DNA of 64,000 nucleotides from Streptomyces sp. SLBN-118 (GTDB taxonomy: Bacteria; Actinomycetota; Actinomycetes; Streptomycetales; Streptomycetaceae), in NCBI RefSeq assembly GCF_006715635.1, contig NZ_VFNP01000001.1, positions 1,116,001 through 1,180,000 on the forward strand, written 5' to 3'. The notes under the pieces are model-generated. The model did not search any database. It saw only the letters and a program-made list of their open reading frames with translations, and was not told the DNA's origin. Position numbers and translations under genes: made by a program. The stretch's first letter is position 1. Each line of letters begins with the position of its first letter. Below, in pieces: positions 8,360 through 17,156 of this stretch.

Positions 8360-9724
8360 ATGACCACGATGTTCACCAGCACCACGTATGCGACCCGTGG
8401 CATGCGGCACCGGCGTCCACGCCGCAGCCCTGTGCCGTTCCTGGTCCCGCTGGTGATCTGGGCCGGTGCCGCGGGCGTGCTGGCCCTGTGGTGGAGCGAC
8501 ACGAACGCGGTGGTCGGCCCGGCGGGCTGGCTCACCGGCGCGGGCCGGATCACCGGGCTGCTGGCGGGCTACGCCTGCGCCGTACTGCTGGCCCTGATGG
8601 CCCGCGTACCGCTCCTGGACCACAGGATCGGCACGGACCGGCTCGCCCGCTGGCACGCCTTCGGCGGGCGCTGCACCATCTCGCTGGCCCTGGCCCACAC
8701 CCTGCTCATCATCTGGGGCTACTCCCTGGCCTCACATACGAGCGTGGTCGGCCAGACGTCCACTCTCGTCTTCCACTACCCCGACCTGCTCAAGGGCACG
8801 ATCGGCTTTCTGCTGTTCCTGCTCACCGGGATCCTCTCGGCGCGCGCGGCCCGCCGCAGGATGAGCTACGAGGCCTGGCACTATCTGCACTTCGCCACCT
8901 ACCTGGCCGTTTTCCTCACGTTCGGCCACCAGCTCTCCAACGGAGCCGACTTCGTCGGCAACCGGCTCGCCCAGATCGCCTGGTACACCCTGTTTCTCGG
9001 CGTCGCCGCGCTGTTGGCCTGGTTCCGGTTCGCCGTCCCCGTACGGCGCGGACTGCGCCACCGCATGCGCGTCACCGCGATCCACCCCGAGGCTCCGGGC
9101 GTGGTCTCCGTCCACCTCACCGGCGAGCACCTGGACGAACTGGGCGGCGAGCCGGGGCAGTTCCTGCGCTGGCGCTTCATGGCCCGCGGGCTGTGGTGGA
9201 CCGCCAACCCGTACTCCCTCTCCGCTCCCGCGCACCCCGACCACCTGCGCATCACGGTGAAGACCGTCGGCGGCCACAGCGCCGCGCTGGCCCGCCTGGC
9301 ACCCGGCACCCGGGTGTGGGCCGAAGGGCCCTACGGAAGCTTCACCGCGATGCGCCGCACCGCTCCCCAGGTGCTCCTCCTGGCCGGCGGCGTCGGCATC
9401 ACCCCCCTGCGCACGCTCTTCGAGACGCTGCCGGGACACGTGACCCTCGTCTACCGCGCCCGCCGCGTCGAGGACCTCGCCCTGCGCGGTGAGATCGACG
9501 CGATAGCCGCCCGCCGACGGGCCACCGTGCACTACATACTCGACGAACCCGCCGACTGCTCCTCTCCCCTCACTGCTCGGAGCCTCAGCGCTCTGGTTCC
9601 GGGCCTTGCCGCGCACGACGTGTACCTGTGCGGGCCGCCCGGTATGGCGCAGGCCGCCGCCCACGCCCTGCGGGAAGCCGGCGTACCCGCACGGCGCATC
9701 CACCACGAGTCGTTCGCGTTCTGA
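8360..9724 (+). CDS. Ferric reductase-like transmembrane flavocytochrome
   Basis: This 454-residue protein has an N-terminal half of about six membrane helices. His residues suited to bind heme lie in ARWHAFGGR, ALAHTL, AWHYLHFATY and FGHQLS. The C-terminal half is a ferredoxin-reductase-like FAD domain (NPYSLSAP) plus an NAD(P) domain (LLAGGVGITPLRT and YLCGPPGMAQ). Such proteins move electrons from cytoplasmic NAD(P)H through FAD and heme across the membrane. The gene is first in an operon with the FMN-binding and ApbE genes, which points to an extracytoplasmic flavin as the next carrier. Confidence 0.92.
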   Translation: MTTMFTSTTYATRGMRHRRPRRSPVPFLVPLVIWAGAAGVLALWWSDTNAVVGPAGWLTGAGRITGLLAGYACAVLLALMARVPLLDHRIGTDRLARWHAFGGRCTISLALAHTLLIIWGYSLASHTSVVGQTSTLVFHYPDLLKGTIGFLLFLLTGILSARAARRRMSYEAWHYLHFATYLAVFLTFGHQLSNGADFVGNRLAQIAWYTLFLGVAALLAWFRFAVPVRRGLRHRMRVTAIHPEAPGVVSVHLTGEHLDELGGEPGQFLRWRFMARGLWWTANPYSLSAPAHPDHLRITVKTVGGHSAALARLAPGTRVWAEGPYGSFTAMRRTAPQVLLLAGGVGITPLRTLFETLPGHVTLVYRARRVEDLALRGEIDAIAARRRATVHYILDEPADCSSPLTARSLSALVPGLAAHDVYLCGPPGMAQAAAHALREAGVPARRIHHESFAF

Positions 9725-9736
9725 GGAGAACCCGCC

Positions 9737-10180
9737 ATGCGCCGAGCCATTCTCGCCACCACAGGAATCAGCGCCCTGGTCGTCGCCCTGCTCTCCCTCA
9801 AACCCCACCAACTCCCCGGGCTCGCAGGCAGAGCGCCGCAGACGCCCTCGGCCACGGCCTCCGCGCCCATCCCCGCGGGCACGCCGCCGGGGTCGTCCAC
9901 GGGGACGGGCACCTTCACCGGGAATCCCGTCGAGACCCAGTACGGAACCGTGCAGGTCGCCGTCACCCTCGCCAAGGGGAAGATCAGCGCGGTGAAGGTC
10001 CTCCAGGCACCGGACCAGAACGGCCGTGACCAGCAGATCACCGACTACGCGGTGCCCCGCCTCACCCAGGAGGCGATCGGCGCCCAGAGCGCGCAGATCG
10101 ACGCCGTATCCGGTGCCAGCTACACCAGTCAGGGCTACATCCAGTCCCTGCAGAGCGCCCTGGACCAGGCCCATGCCTGA
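9737..10180 (+). CDS. Membrane-anchored FMN-binding domain protein
   Basis: The 147-residue protein has an N-terminal hydrophobic anchor (about 5-22), a Pro/Ala/Thr-rich linker and an FMN-binding domain. Near the C-terminus it has DAVSGASYTSQGY, which fits the ApbE flavinylation motif where a Ser or Thr is esterified with FMN. It probably sits outside the membrane and takes electrons from the reductase encoded 12 bases upstream. Its stop overlaps the ApbE gene start by 8 bases, so modifier and target are made together. Confidence 0.9.
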   Translation: MRRAILATTGISALVVALLSLKPHQLPGLAGRAPQTPSATASAPIPAGTPPGSSTGTGTFTGNPVETQYGTVQVAVTLAKGKISAVKVLQAPDQNGRDQQITDYAVPRLTQEAIGAQSAQIDAVSGASYTSQGYIQSLQSALDQAHA

Positions 10181-10940
10181 CATCGCACACGCGCTGCGCC
10201 ACGTCGAGCACGTGATGGGCACGGTCTTCTCCTTCGACATCCGGGACAAGCCCACCACCGCCATCCACCGCGCCCTCGCCGAGGCCGTACGCCACCTCCA
10301 CCGGGTCGACGCCGTGTTTTCCACCTACCGGCCCGACAGCCACATCAGCCGCCTCAACCGCGGAGACATCCATCTGGCCGACTGCCCACCCGAGGTTCAC
10401 GAGGTCCTGTCCCTGTGCGCACGGGCCACCCACGACAGCAACGGCTGGTTCAGCATCGTTCCCGCCGGCGCCCTCGACCCTTCGGGCCTCGTCAAAGGCT
10501 GGGCCACCGAAGCCGCATCCGGACTCCTCCACAACGCCGGCGCGCACCACACCTGCGTCAACGCCGGCGGCGACCTCCAACTCCGCGGCCAGGCAGCCCC
10601 CGGCACCCCCTGGCGCATCGGCATCGCCCACCCACTGCGGGCCGGCGACCTCGCCACCGTCGTCACGGCCCACCGTGACCTGGCCATCGCGACCTCCGGC
10701 ACCGCCGAACGCGGCGCCCACATCTTCGACCCGCACCACGGCACCCCTGTCACCCCGTTCGCCTCCCTCACCGTCGTCGGTCCGCACCTGACCATGACTG
10801 ACACGTACGCCACCGCCGCTTTCGCCATGGGCGACGGCGCCCGGCACTGGCTGGAGGCAATGGAGGGCTACGAAGCGCTCGCGATCCTGCCCGACGGCCG
10901 GGAATGGCGAACCTCAGGATTCCGCCGATACGGATCATGA
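10173..10940 (+). CDS. apbE: FAD:protein FMN transferase ApbE
   Basis: The 255-residue protein has the ApbE hallmarks MGTVFSFDIR near the N-terminus, DPSGLVKGWA, NAGGDLQLRG and an ATSGTAERGAHIFDP segment. ApbE transfers FMN from FAD to Ser/Thr of a target protein. The neighbouring FMN-binding protein carries such a site. The ATG at 10173 lies inside the end of the preceding gene; longer reading frames there are shadows. No signal peptide was recognised, which is unusual if modification happens outside the cell. Confidence 0.92.
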   Translation: MPDIAHALRHVEHVMGTVFSFDIRDKPTTAIHRALAEAVRHLHRVDAVFSTYRPDSHISRLNRGDIHLADCPPEVHEVLSLCARATHDSNGWFSIVPAGALDPSGLVKGWATEAASGLLHNAGAHHTCVNAGGDLQLRGQAAPGTPWRIGIAHPLRAGDLATVVTAHRDLAIATSGTAERGAHIFDPHHGTPVTPFASLTVVGPHLTMTDTYATAAFAMGDGARHWLEAMEGYEALAILPDGREWRTSGFRRYGS

Positions 10941-11257
10941 GGCGGGGCACTGCCCGCAAGGAACGAGGGCCACCCCTCAGCGCACGCTCTCGCCCTCACA
11001 CCCTGCTCGCCCCATTTCGGCCCTTCAGCAGCGCGACCGACCGCAGCCTCAAGCAGTTACTCAGTGCTACACGCCACCCGGCCGTAGCTCTACGAGAACA
11101 GGGCCGACCTGCGGGTCGTCCCACCTTCGTCCTGTAGGCCGTTTTCGCAGGTCAGGCGATATGACAACGGTGTTCAGTCCCGTGTTGCCCGATACCCCCC
11201 GCCCGTAGTTCACTGAGGTCTCGGCAGTCACTTCCGACGAACCAGGAGGCGTCTTAC
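10941..11257. other. Intergenic region with inverted-repeat copy, no gene
   Basis: This gap holds the right copy of the 48-bp repeat (11058-11105) and the promoter region of the cation exporter gene. No convincing open frame was seen. Two further partly matching bases flank the repeat copy on either side, but the similarity ends there. Confidence 0.5.
11058..11105. repeat. 48-bp inverted repeat, right copy
   Basis: This is the partner of 5807-5854 in opposite orientation, with about six mismatches over 48 bases. It lies between the apbE stop and the cation exporter gene, outside any coding frame. Confidence 0.75.
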
Positions 11258-12199
11258 ATGGGGGCTGGGCACGACCACGGGCACTCGCACGGCGGAGCGC
11301 CGCCGACCGGCACCGCGGCATCGGCCTTCAAGGGACGTCTGCGCATCGCCCTGTCGATCACGCTGGGCGTGATGGCCCTGGAGATCGTCGGCGGCATCCT
11401 GTCCGACTCGCTCGCGCTGATCGCCGACGCCGCCCATATGGCGACGGACGGGGTCGGGCTCGCCATGGCTCTGATCGCGATCCACTTCGCCAACCGGCCC
11501 GCGGGGGCGAACCGCACCTTCGGCTTCGCGCGGGCGGAGATCCTGGCCGCGCTCGCCAACTGTCTGCTGCTGCTCGGCGTCGGCGGCTACCTGCTGTACG
11601 AGGCGGTGCAGCGGTTCATCACTCCGGCCGACACCAGGGGCGGACTGACGATCGCGTTCGCCGCGGTCGGCCTGGTCGCCAACATGGTCTCGCTCTCCCT
11701 GCTGGTACGGGGCCGGCAGGAGAGCCTGAACGTCCGCGGGGCGTACCTGGAAGTCCTCGCCGACGCACTCGGGTCCCTCACCGTGCTGGTCTCGGCGGGC
11801 ATCATCCTCGCCACCGGCTGGCAGCAGGCGGACCCCATCGCGTCCCTGGTCATCGGCCTGATGATCGTGCCGCGCACCTGGAAGCTGCTGCGCGAGACGC
11901 TCGATGTGCTGCTGGAAGCGGCCCCCAAGGGCGTGGACATGGGTGAGGTGCGGGCGCACATCCTCGCGCTGCCCGGAGTCGAGAACGTACACGATCTGCA
12001 TGCCTGGACGATCACTTCGGGAATGCCGGTGCTCTCGGCGCATGTGGTGGTGCACCAGGATGTCCTGGACGCGGTCGGGCACGAGAAAATGCTGCATGAT
12101 CTGCAGGGGTGCATCGGTGATCACTTCGATGTGGAGCACTGCACCTTCCAGCTCGAACCGGTCGGCCATGCCGAGCACGAGGCGAGGCTGTGTCACTGA
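11258..12199 (+). CDS. Cation diffusion facilitator (zinc/divalent metal exporter)
   Basis: The 313-residue protein has a His-rich N-terminus (GHDHGHSHGG), six membrane helices, an HMATD metal site in helix 2 and EVLADALGS in helix 5, where some relatives have His in place of Glu. A cytoplasmic C-terminal domain carries HDLHAW and HCTFQLE. CDF proteins export Zn or related metals in exchange for protons. The start is the Met of MGAGHDHGHS, preceded by an AGGAGG ribosome site. It appears to be a single gene. Confidence 0.93.
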   Translation: MGAGHDHGHSHGGAPPTGTAASAFKGRLRIALSITLGVMALEIVGGILSDSLALIADAAHMATDGVGLAMALIAIHFANRPAGANRTFGFARAEILAALANCLLLLGVGGYLLYEAVQRFITPADTRGGLTIAFAAVGLVANMVSLSLLVRGRQESLNVRGAYLEVLADALGSLTVLVSAGIILATGWQQADPIASLVIGLMIVPRTWKLLRETLDVLLEAAPKGVDMGEVRAHILALPGVENVHDLHAWTITSGMPVLSAHVVVHQDVLDAVGHEKMLHDLQGCIGDHFDVEHCTFQLEPVGHAEHEARLCH

Positions 12200-12331
12200 G
12201 GGGTTCGGCTCTGGGCCGTCCGGGCTAGTGCAGGCGGCATGCCCGGACTGCCGAAGTGCGGACAAGCCGCTTTTGTACGGCAGACTGGGCAGGCCACCCA
12301 GGGCCGCCGAGGACCGATGCGAAGGATGGTT

Positions 12332-12934
12332 ATGCCGACCTCACCAGCCACCGCGACGAACAGTTCGTCCAGTTCGCCGAGCAGAAGCCCCCAAGCGATC
12401 CTGCTCGAACTGGTCGACGAGCACGGCAACACCATCGGCACCACGGAGAAGCTCGCCGCCCATCAGGCGCCCGGGCTGCTGCACCGGGCGTTCTCCGTGT
12501 TCCTCTTCGACGAGCACGGGCGGCTGCTGCTGCAACGCCGGGCGCTGGGCAAGTACCACTCCCCCGGTGTCTGGTCGAACACCTGCTGCGGGCACCCGTA
12601 CCCGGGCGAGGCCCCGTTCGCGGCGGCCGCCCGGCGTACGCACGAGGAGCTGGGGCTCTCGCCCTCGCTGCTCGCCGAGGCGGGCACGGTCCGCTACAAC
12701 CACCCCGACCCCGACTCGGGCCTGGTGGAGCAGGAGTACAACCACCTCTTCGTGGGACTCGTGCAGACTCCGCCGCGGCCGGACCCGGCCGAGGTGGGCG
12801 AGACGGCCTTTGTGTCGCCGACGGAGCTTCAGGCGAGGCATGCCGAGGGTCCCTTCTCGGCGTGGTTCATGACCGTGCTCGACGCGGCGCGCCCGGCGAT
12901 CAGGGAGCTGACCGGCCCTTCCGGCGGCTGGTGA
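12332..12934 (+). CDS. idi: Isopentenyl-diphosphate delta-isomerase, type I
   Basis: The 200-residue Nudix-fold protein has the type I IDI features NTCCGHP (catalytic Cys and metal His), a Nudix helix AARRTHEELGL and a QEYNHLFVG segment with acidic ligands. It interconverts IPP and DMAPP in isoprenoid synthesis. The chosen ATG has GAAGGA six bases upstream; ATG codons at 12317 and 12326 are alternatives. A Ser-rich N-terminal tail of about 20 residues precedes the fold. It ends 18 bases from the convergent ATPase gene. Confidence 0.93.
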   Translation: MPTSPATATNSSSSSPSRSPQAILLELVDEHGNTIGTTEKLAAHQAPGLLHRAFSVFLFDEHGRLLLQRRALGKYHSPGVWSNTCCGHPYPGEAPFAAAARRTHEELGLSPSLLAEAGTVRYNHPDPDSGLVEQEYNHLFVGLVQTPPRPDPAEVGETAFVSPTELQARHAEGPFSAWFMTVLDAARPAIRELTGPSGGW

Positions 12935-12952
12935 CCGGACGCGCGCGGAGCG

Positions 12953-13420
12953 TCAGAAGGCCACGGAGCCGCTGGGTCTCAGCGGCAGCGCAGCCCAGAT
13001 GATCTTGCCACCGCTCGCGGTGTGCTCGACGTCGCAGGATCCGCCGGCCTCCCGGGTGATCTCGCGGACGAGAAGCAGGCCGCGGCCGCCGGTCTGCGCG
13101 TAGTCCGTCTCCAGTGCCTTGGGCCGGTAGGGATGGTTGTCCTCCACGGACACCCGGATCCACTCGGCACCGATGGCGACCTCGACGGCGACCTGGGGCG
13201 AGAGCAGGGCCGCGTGCCGTACGGCATTGGTGACCAGCTCGGAGACGATCAGCAGCAGTCCCTGGACGAGGTCGTCCTGAACGGGGACGCCCTGACGATT
13301 GAGCAGATCCCGAACGGCGTGCCGGGCCTGGGGTACGGACACATCGACCGCTGGAGCGGTGAATCGCCAGACGCCCTCGTAGGCGAGGGGCCGGGCCGGG
13401 ACGCTCCCGCGGATCTCCAT
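12953..13420 (-). CDS. RsbW-like ATP-binding protein
   Basis: The 155-residue protein has a single HATPase domain, with SELVTNAVRHA as the N box, VEDNHPYRP, and TGGRGLLLV as the G box. Such stand-alone GHKL proteins in Streptomyces act as anti-sigma or switch kinases, or stay uncharacterised. No partner anti-sigma antagonist lies next to it. The start is the ATG before EIRGSVPARP. An open frame extends upstream but its sequence there is not protein-like. Confidence 0.88.
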   Translation of the reverse strand: MEIRGSVPARPLAYEGVWRFTAPAVDVSVPQARHAVRDLLNRQGVPVQDDLVQGLLLIVSELVTNAVRHAALLSPQVAVEVAIGAEWIRVSVEDNHPYRPKALETDYAQTGGRGLLLVREITREAGGSCDVEHTASGGKIIWAALPLRPSGSVAF

Positions 13421-13625
13421 AGTCCGGCACCCACCCTCGGCTCGACTGCGACTGACCATCGAGTAATCAGTGTTGGCGTTCGTTGGTCCGGACCCGATAG
13501 CTGAACATAAATCACCACCTATCGACGCTTTCTGACCGAGTGGGTATGACACCGTCAGTCGCGCGACCGTTCCTGATCTTCTTCTGGCTGATTGGTGGGT
13601 TCGGGGCGACGGATAGCATCCGCGC

Positions 13626-14369
13626 ATGGAACCGCAGCTGGAACGCACCGTCGCGGACGGGGTCGCCACCCTCGTCATCAGCAATCCCGCCAAGCGCAAC
13701 GCCATGACCGCGGGGATGTGGCGCGCGCTGCCCCGGCTGCTCGCGGAGTTGGCCACGGACGATTCAGTGCGAGCCCTCGTGCTGACCGGCGAGGGCCCGA
13801 CCTTCTGCGCCGGCGCCGACATCTCCTCGCTGCGGGAGCCCGGCGAGGCCCCGCAGATCTTGGCCGTACGGGCCGAGGAGGCGCTGGCCGCGTTCCCCAA
13901 GCCAACGCTCGCCGCGGTGCGCGGCTACTGCGTGGGCGGCGGCTGCCAGCTCGCCGCGGCATGCGACCTGCGGTTCGCGGAACAGGACGCGCTGTTCGGG
14001 GTGACCCCGGCGAAGCTCGGGATCGTCTATCCAGCCTCGACGACCCGGCGGCTGGTCTCGCTCGTGGGCCCGGCGACGGCCAAGTACCTGTTGTTCTCCG
14101 GCGAGTTGATCGATACGGAGCGGGCGCTGCGCACCGGGCTGGTGGACGAGGTGCTGCCGCAGGGCGAACTGGGAAAGCGGGTCGCGGAGTTCACGCGGAT
14201 CGTCGCGTCGCGCTCGCAGCTCACCCAGGCCGCCGCGAAGGAGTTCGCGACCGGCCGCACCGACCGGGACGCCTACTGGGAGGAGCAGGCGCGCTCCGGC
14301 GGCGACCGAGCCGAAGGGGTCGCCGCCTTCCTGGAGCGCCGGGCGCCCCGTTTCACCTGGACGGTGTGA
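13626..14369 (+). CDS. Enoyl-CoA hydratase/isomerase family protein
   Basis: The 247-residue crotonase-fold protein has FCAGADISSL (oxyanion hole and first active-site region) and YCVGGGCQLAAACDLRFA. The next segment reads FGVTPAKLGIVYP, where many hydratases have a PE with the second catalytic Glu; here the position is Ala/Lys. It may therefore be an isomerase-like or otherwise divergent member acting on an acyl-CoA. It overlaps the convergent DJ-1 gene by 17 bases at its 3' end. Confidence 0.87.
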   Translation: MEPQLERTVADGVATLVISNPAKRNAMTAGMWRALPRLLAELATDDSVRALVLTGEGPTFCAGADISSLREPGEAPQILAVRAEEALAAFPKPTLAAVRGYCVGGGCQLAAACDLRFAEQDALFGVTPAKLGIVYPASTTRRLVSLVGPATAKYLLFSGELIDTERALRTGLVDEVLPQGELGKRVAEFTRIVASRSQLTQAAAKEFATGRTDRDAYWEEQARSGGDRAEGVAAFLERRAPRFTWTV

Positions 14370-14994
14370 CCCTCTCGGCCTGGCCGCGCCAGTAGTCGAC
14401 GATCTTCGACGGCGCCTTGTCCGGCGAGCCGGCGTCGTAGGGCGGCTGCGGGTCGTACTCCGTGAGCAGCTGTACGGTCTGGGCGGCCTCGTCGCCCCCG
14501 ATCCGGCCGAGCAGGTGCAGGGCCATGTCGATGCCGGACGAGACGCCCGCCGCCGTGACGTACTTGCCGTCGAAGACGACCCGCTCCCCCGTCGGTTCGG
14601 CACCGAGCGGCACCAACTCGTCCAGTGCGAGCCAGTGGCTGGTGGCGCGGCGGCCGCTGAGGAGTCCGGCGCCGGCGAGCACGAGCGAGCCGGTGCACAC
14701 GGAGGTGGTCCAGGTGCTGGTCGCGTCGGCGGTACGGGCCCAGTCCAGGATCGCCTCGTCGCGCATGGCCTCGCGCGAGCCGGGGCCGCCCGGGATCAGG
14801 ACGATGTCCGGGGTGGGCACCTCGGCGAGGGTGCGGTCGGCGATCAGTGCGAGGCTGCCCTGGTCGCCTCGTACGGGACCTGCCTCCTTGGCGACGAAGA
14901 CCGTCTCGGCGCCCGGCAGCCGTCCGAGGAGTTCGTAGGGGCCCACGGCGTCGAGGGTGGTGAAGCGGTCGTAGAGAAGGATCGCGATCTGCAT
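14353..14994 (-). CDS. DJ-1/PfpI family protein
   Basis: The 213-residue protein has a glutamine amidotransferase-like fold with the nucleophile elbow Cys in TSVCTGSLVLA (about residue 100). The early GPYELLGRLPG and a GGPGSREAM loop are also typical. This subgroup resembles isonitrile hydratase and GlxA N-terminal domains. It follows the GlxA-type regulator gene on the same strand, with a gap of about 90 bases filled by a 10-bp tandem repeat. Its reaction cannot be stated. Confidence 0.87.
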   Translation of the reverse strand: MQIAILLYDRFTTLDAVGPYELLGRLPGAETVFVAKEAGPVRGDQGSLALIADRTLAEVPTPDIVLIPGGPGSREAMRDEAILDWARTADATSTWTTSVCTGSLVLAGAGLLSGRRATSHWLALDELVPLGAEPTGERVVFDGKYVTAAGVSSGIDMALHLLGRIGGDEAAQTVQLLTEYDPQPPYDAGSPDKAPSKIVDYWRGQAERVTPSR

Positions 14995-15030
14995 CGAGTG
15001 GTCCCTTTCAGCGGATGCTCGGTGAATTCG

Positions 15031-15090
15031 AGTGGATGTGAGTGGATGTGAGTGGATGTCAGCGGATGACAGTGGAAGTCAGTGGGTTCA
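15031..15090. repeat. Six 10-bp tandem repeats between two DJ-1-fold genes
   Basis: Six consecutive 10-base units start with the consensus AGTGGATGTG. The first two are exact, the third differs in one base, and the last three decay. The array fills most of the gap between the GlxA-type regulator and the DJ-1 protein gene and touches the regulator's last codon. Phased direct repeats could bind an AraC-type regulator, but the period is one helical turn only by inference. Confidence 0.8.
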
Positions 15091-16050
15091 TCCGACAGGT
15101 GCGTGGAAGCGGCGGCGGTACTCCGCCGGTGCCGCGCCCAGCGTCTTGACGAAGGCCCGGCGCATGGCCTCGGGCGTGCCGTAGCCCGACGCCCGTGAGA
15201 CCTCCTCGACCCCGTCGGCGGTGTCCTCCAGCAGTCGTCGCGCGTGTTCGAGGCGTACGCGCTCGACATACCGACCCGGGGTCATGCCGGTCTCCGCCTG
15301 GAAGGCACGGGCGAAGTGCCGCGGCGACAGCCGTGCGCGCGCCGCCAGTGACTCGACCGACAGATCGTCGGCGGGATGCTCGGTCACCCACCGCTGGACC
15401 TCACGCAGCGGCTCACGGCGGGCTGTCTGCGCGGACAGCTGGGCACTGAACTGCGCCTGGTTTCCCGGGCGCCGGAGAAAGACGACCAGGTGGCGGGCGA
15501 TGGTGAGCGCCACGTCCCGGCCCCAGTCCTCCTCGACCAGGGCGAGCGCGAGGTCGATTCCCGCCGTGACGCCCGCGGATGTGGCGAGCTTTCCGTCGCG
15601 TACGAAGATCGGGTGCGGGTCGACCTCGACGGCCGGATAGGCGCGGGCGAGATGGTCGCAGGTGGCCCAGTGGGTGGTGACCCGGTGGCCGTCGAGCAGG
15701 CCTGCCTCGGCCAGCAGCATGGCCCCGGTGCAGACGGAGACCAGGCGCTGGGCGCGCGGAGCGTTCTCGCGGAGCCAGTCGATCAGCACGGGCTCCGGAC
15801 GGCGGGTGCCCTCACCGCCCGGGACGAGGAGTGTGTGCGGCCACGGAGCGGCGGCCAGCGAGGTGTCCGGAACGATCGTGAGCCCGCTCGACGTCCGTAC
15901 GGCGGCACCGTCCGCCGAGGCCGTGCGGACCGGGTAGGCAGCCGGGTCGCCGACGGCCTTGGCGGCGCCCGCGAAGACCTCCACGGGGCCCGTGAGATCA
16001 AGGCTCTGCACGCCGTCGAACAGGACGACGAGCACGGATCGCTCTGTCAT
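15088..16050 (-). CDS. GlxA-type transcriptional regulator (DJ-1 domain plus AraC HTH)
   Basis: The 320-residue protein has an N-terminal DJ-1/PfpI domain (about 1-190) with a VSVCTGAMLLAE elbow. The C-terminal AraC-family double helix-turn-helix (about 215-315) has LSPRHFARAFQAETG and a SGYGTPEAMRRAF second helix. It may control the DJ-1 protein gene downstream. The start is ATG 16050 (MTERSVLVVL); an ATG three codons earlier is possible. Confidence 0.9.
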   Translation of the reverse strand: MTERSVLVVLFDGVQSLDLTGPVEVFAGAAKAVGDPAAYPVRTASADGAAVRTSSGLTIVPDTSLAAAPWPHTLLVPGGEGTRRPEPVLIDWLRENAPRAQRLVSVCTGAMLLAEAGLLDGHRVTTHWATCDHLARAYPAVEVDPHPIFVRDGKLATSAGVTAGIDLALALVEEDWGRDVALTIARHLVVFLRRPGNQAQFSAQLSAQTARREPLREVQRWVTEHPADDLSVESLAARARLSPRHFARAFQAETGMTPGRYVERVRLEHARRLLEDTADGVEEVSRASGYGTPEAMRRAFVKTLGAAPAEYRRRFHAPVG

Positions 16051-16163
16051 GGCTCTCATCCTTCGCGGGCCGCGATCCGTCCGCAATGACGAGCACCCCA
16101 CCTTTCCTGCCATGACGGACCCAGGGGTTCACGACGTACCGACCAGTCGGTAACGTCATTCGT

Positions 16164-17027
16164 ATGAGTCCTCTGCCTGCGCGCTCCGGCCGCCACTGCC
16201 ACCACGCCCTCAACCCCCTGCACTCGACGCTCTACTTCTCGCCGGACTTCACGGCGGAGTACGCGCGGCTCGGTATCGGGGACGAGCGCGCCGCCTACTT
16301 CGCCGCGCGCGCGGCCGCGATGGGGGCAGTCGGCCAGGGCACGGTCGCGGCCACCTTCTACAACTTCAGCCATGAGCTGATCGCGCAGCATCTGCCCGCC
16401 GTGTGGGCCACCGCCTCACCCGAGGCGGTGCTCGACGCCCGGCTGCGCATCGCCGACCGCACCCTGAGGCGGCTGCTCGGCGACGAGGTGATCGCCTCCA
16501 GGGAACTGGCGGAGGCCGCCGAGCTGGCGCTGCGTGCCACCGAGGCCTGCACGCGGCACGCCCGGCCGCTGTACGCCGCGCACGCGGATCTGCCCGTGCC
16601 CGCCGAGCCCCATCTCGCGTACTGGCACGCCGCGACCCTGCTGCGCGAGCACCGCGGCGACGGCCATCTCGCCGCCCTGCTCTCGGCCGGGCTCGATCCC
16701 CTCGAGGCGATGGTGAGCCACACGGCGACCGGGAAGGGTGCGGCGCCGCGCTGGATCCTGGCCACCCGCGGCTGGCGGCGCACCGACTGGCAGGCCGCGC
16801 AGGAGCGGCTGCGCGAGCGCGGACTGCTGGACGCCGAGGGCGAGTTGACCGAGGCGGGCGCTCAGCTTCGGGCCGGGCTCGAAGACCACACGGACCGCAT
16901 CGACAAGGCTCCGTACGAGCATCTGGGCGCCGCGGGCGTCGAGCGGCTGACCGAACTGGCGCGCGGCTTGCTGAGCCTCGCCGTGGCTGCCGGCGCCTTC
17001 CCCGCGGACCTCAGCAGCAAGGACTGA
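16164..17027 (+). CDS. SCO6745-family protein
   Basis: The 287-residue protein matches what I recall of the actinobacterial SCO6745 family: an N-terminal HHALNPLHS segment, a helical middle and a C-terminal winged-helix-like part (GWRRTDWQAAQERL, ERGLLDAEGELT). It has no signal peptide or membrane helix. The function of the family is not known to me. It is transcribed ahead of tex with a 129-base gap, so a shared transcript is possible. Confidence 0.75.
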   Translation: MSPLPARSGRHCHHALNPLHSTLYFSPDFTAEYARLGIGDERAAYFAARAAAMGAVGQGTVAATFYNFSHELIAQHLPAVWATASPEAVLDARLRIADRTLRRLLGDEVIASRELAEAAELALRATEACTRHARPLYAAHADLPVPAEPHLAYWHAATLLREHRGDGHLAALLSAGLDPLEAMVSHTATGKGAAPRWILATRGWRRTDWQAAQERLRERGLLDAEGELTEAGAQLRAGLEDHTDRIDKAPYEHLGAAGVERLTELARGLLSLAVAAGAFPADLSSKD

Positions 17028-17156
17028 CGCCCGCCGGTGCGGCCCGACGGCCGGATCGGGTCCGAGGCGGCGCGCGACACGGGCCCCGGCCACGCGGCAC
17101 AATGCACTCTCAAGCACAGCCAGCACGACCAGCATGAGAAGGCGAGTCGGGGAACC

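Noticed and set aside
8732..10324. 530-codon minus-strand open frame opposite the reductase operon
   Set aside because: It is an antisense shadow; all motifs are on the plus strand.
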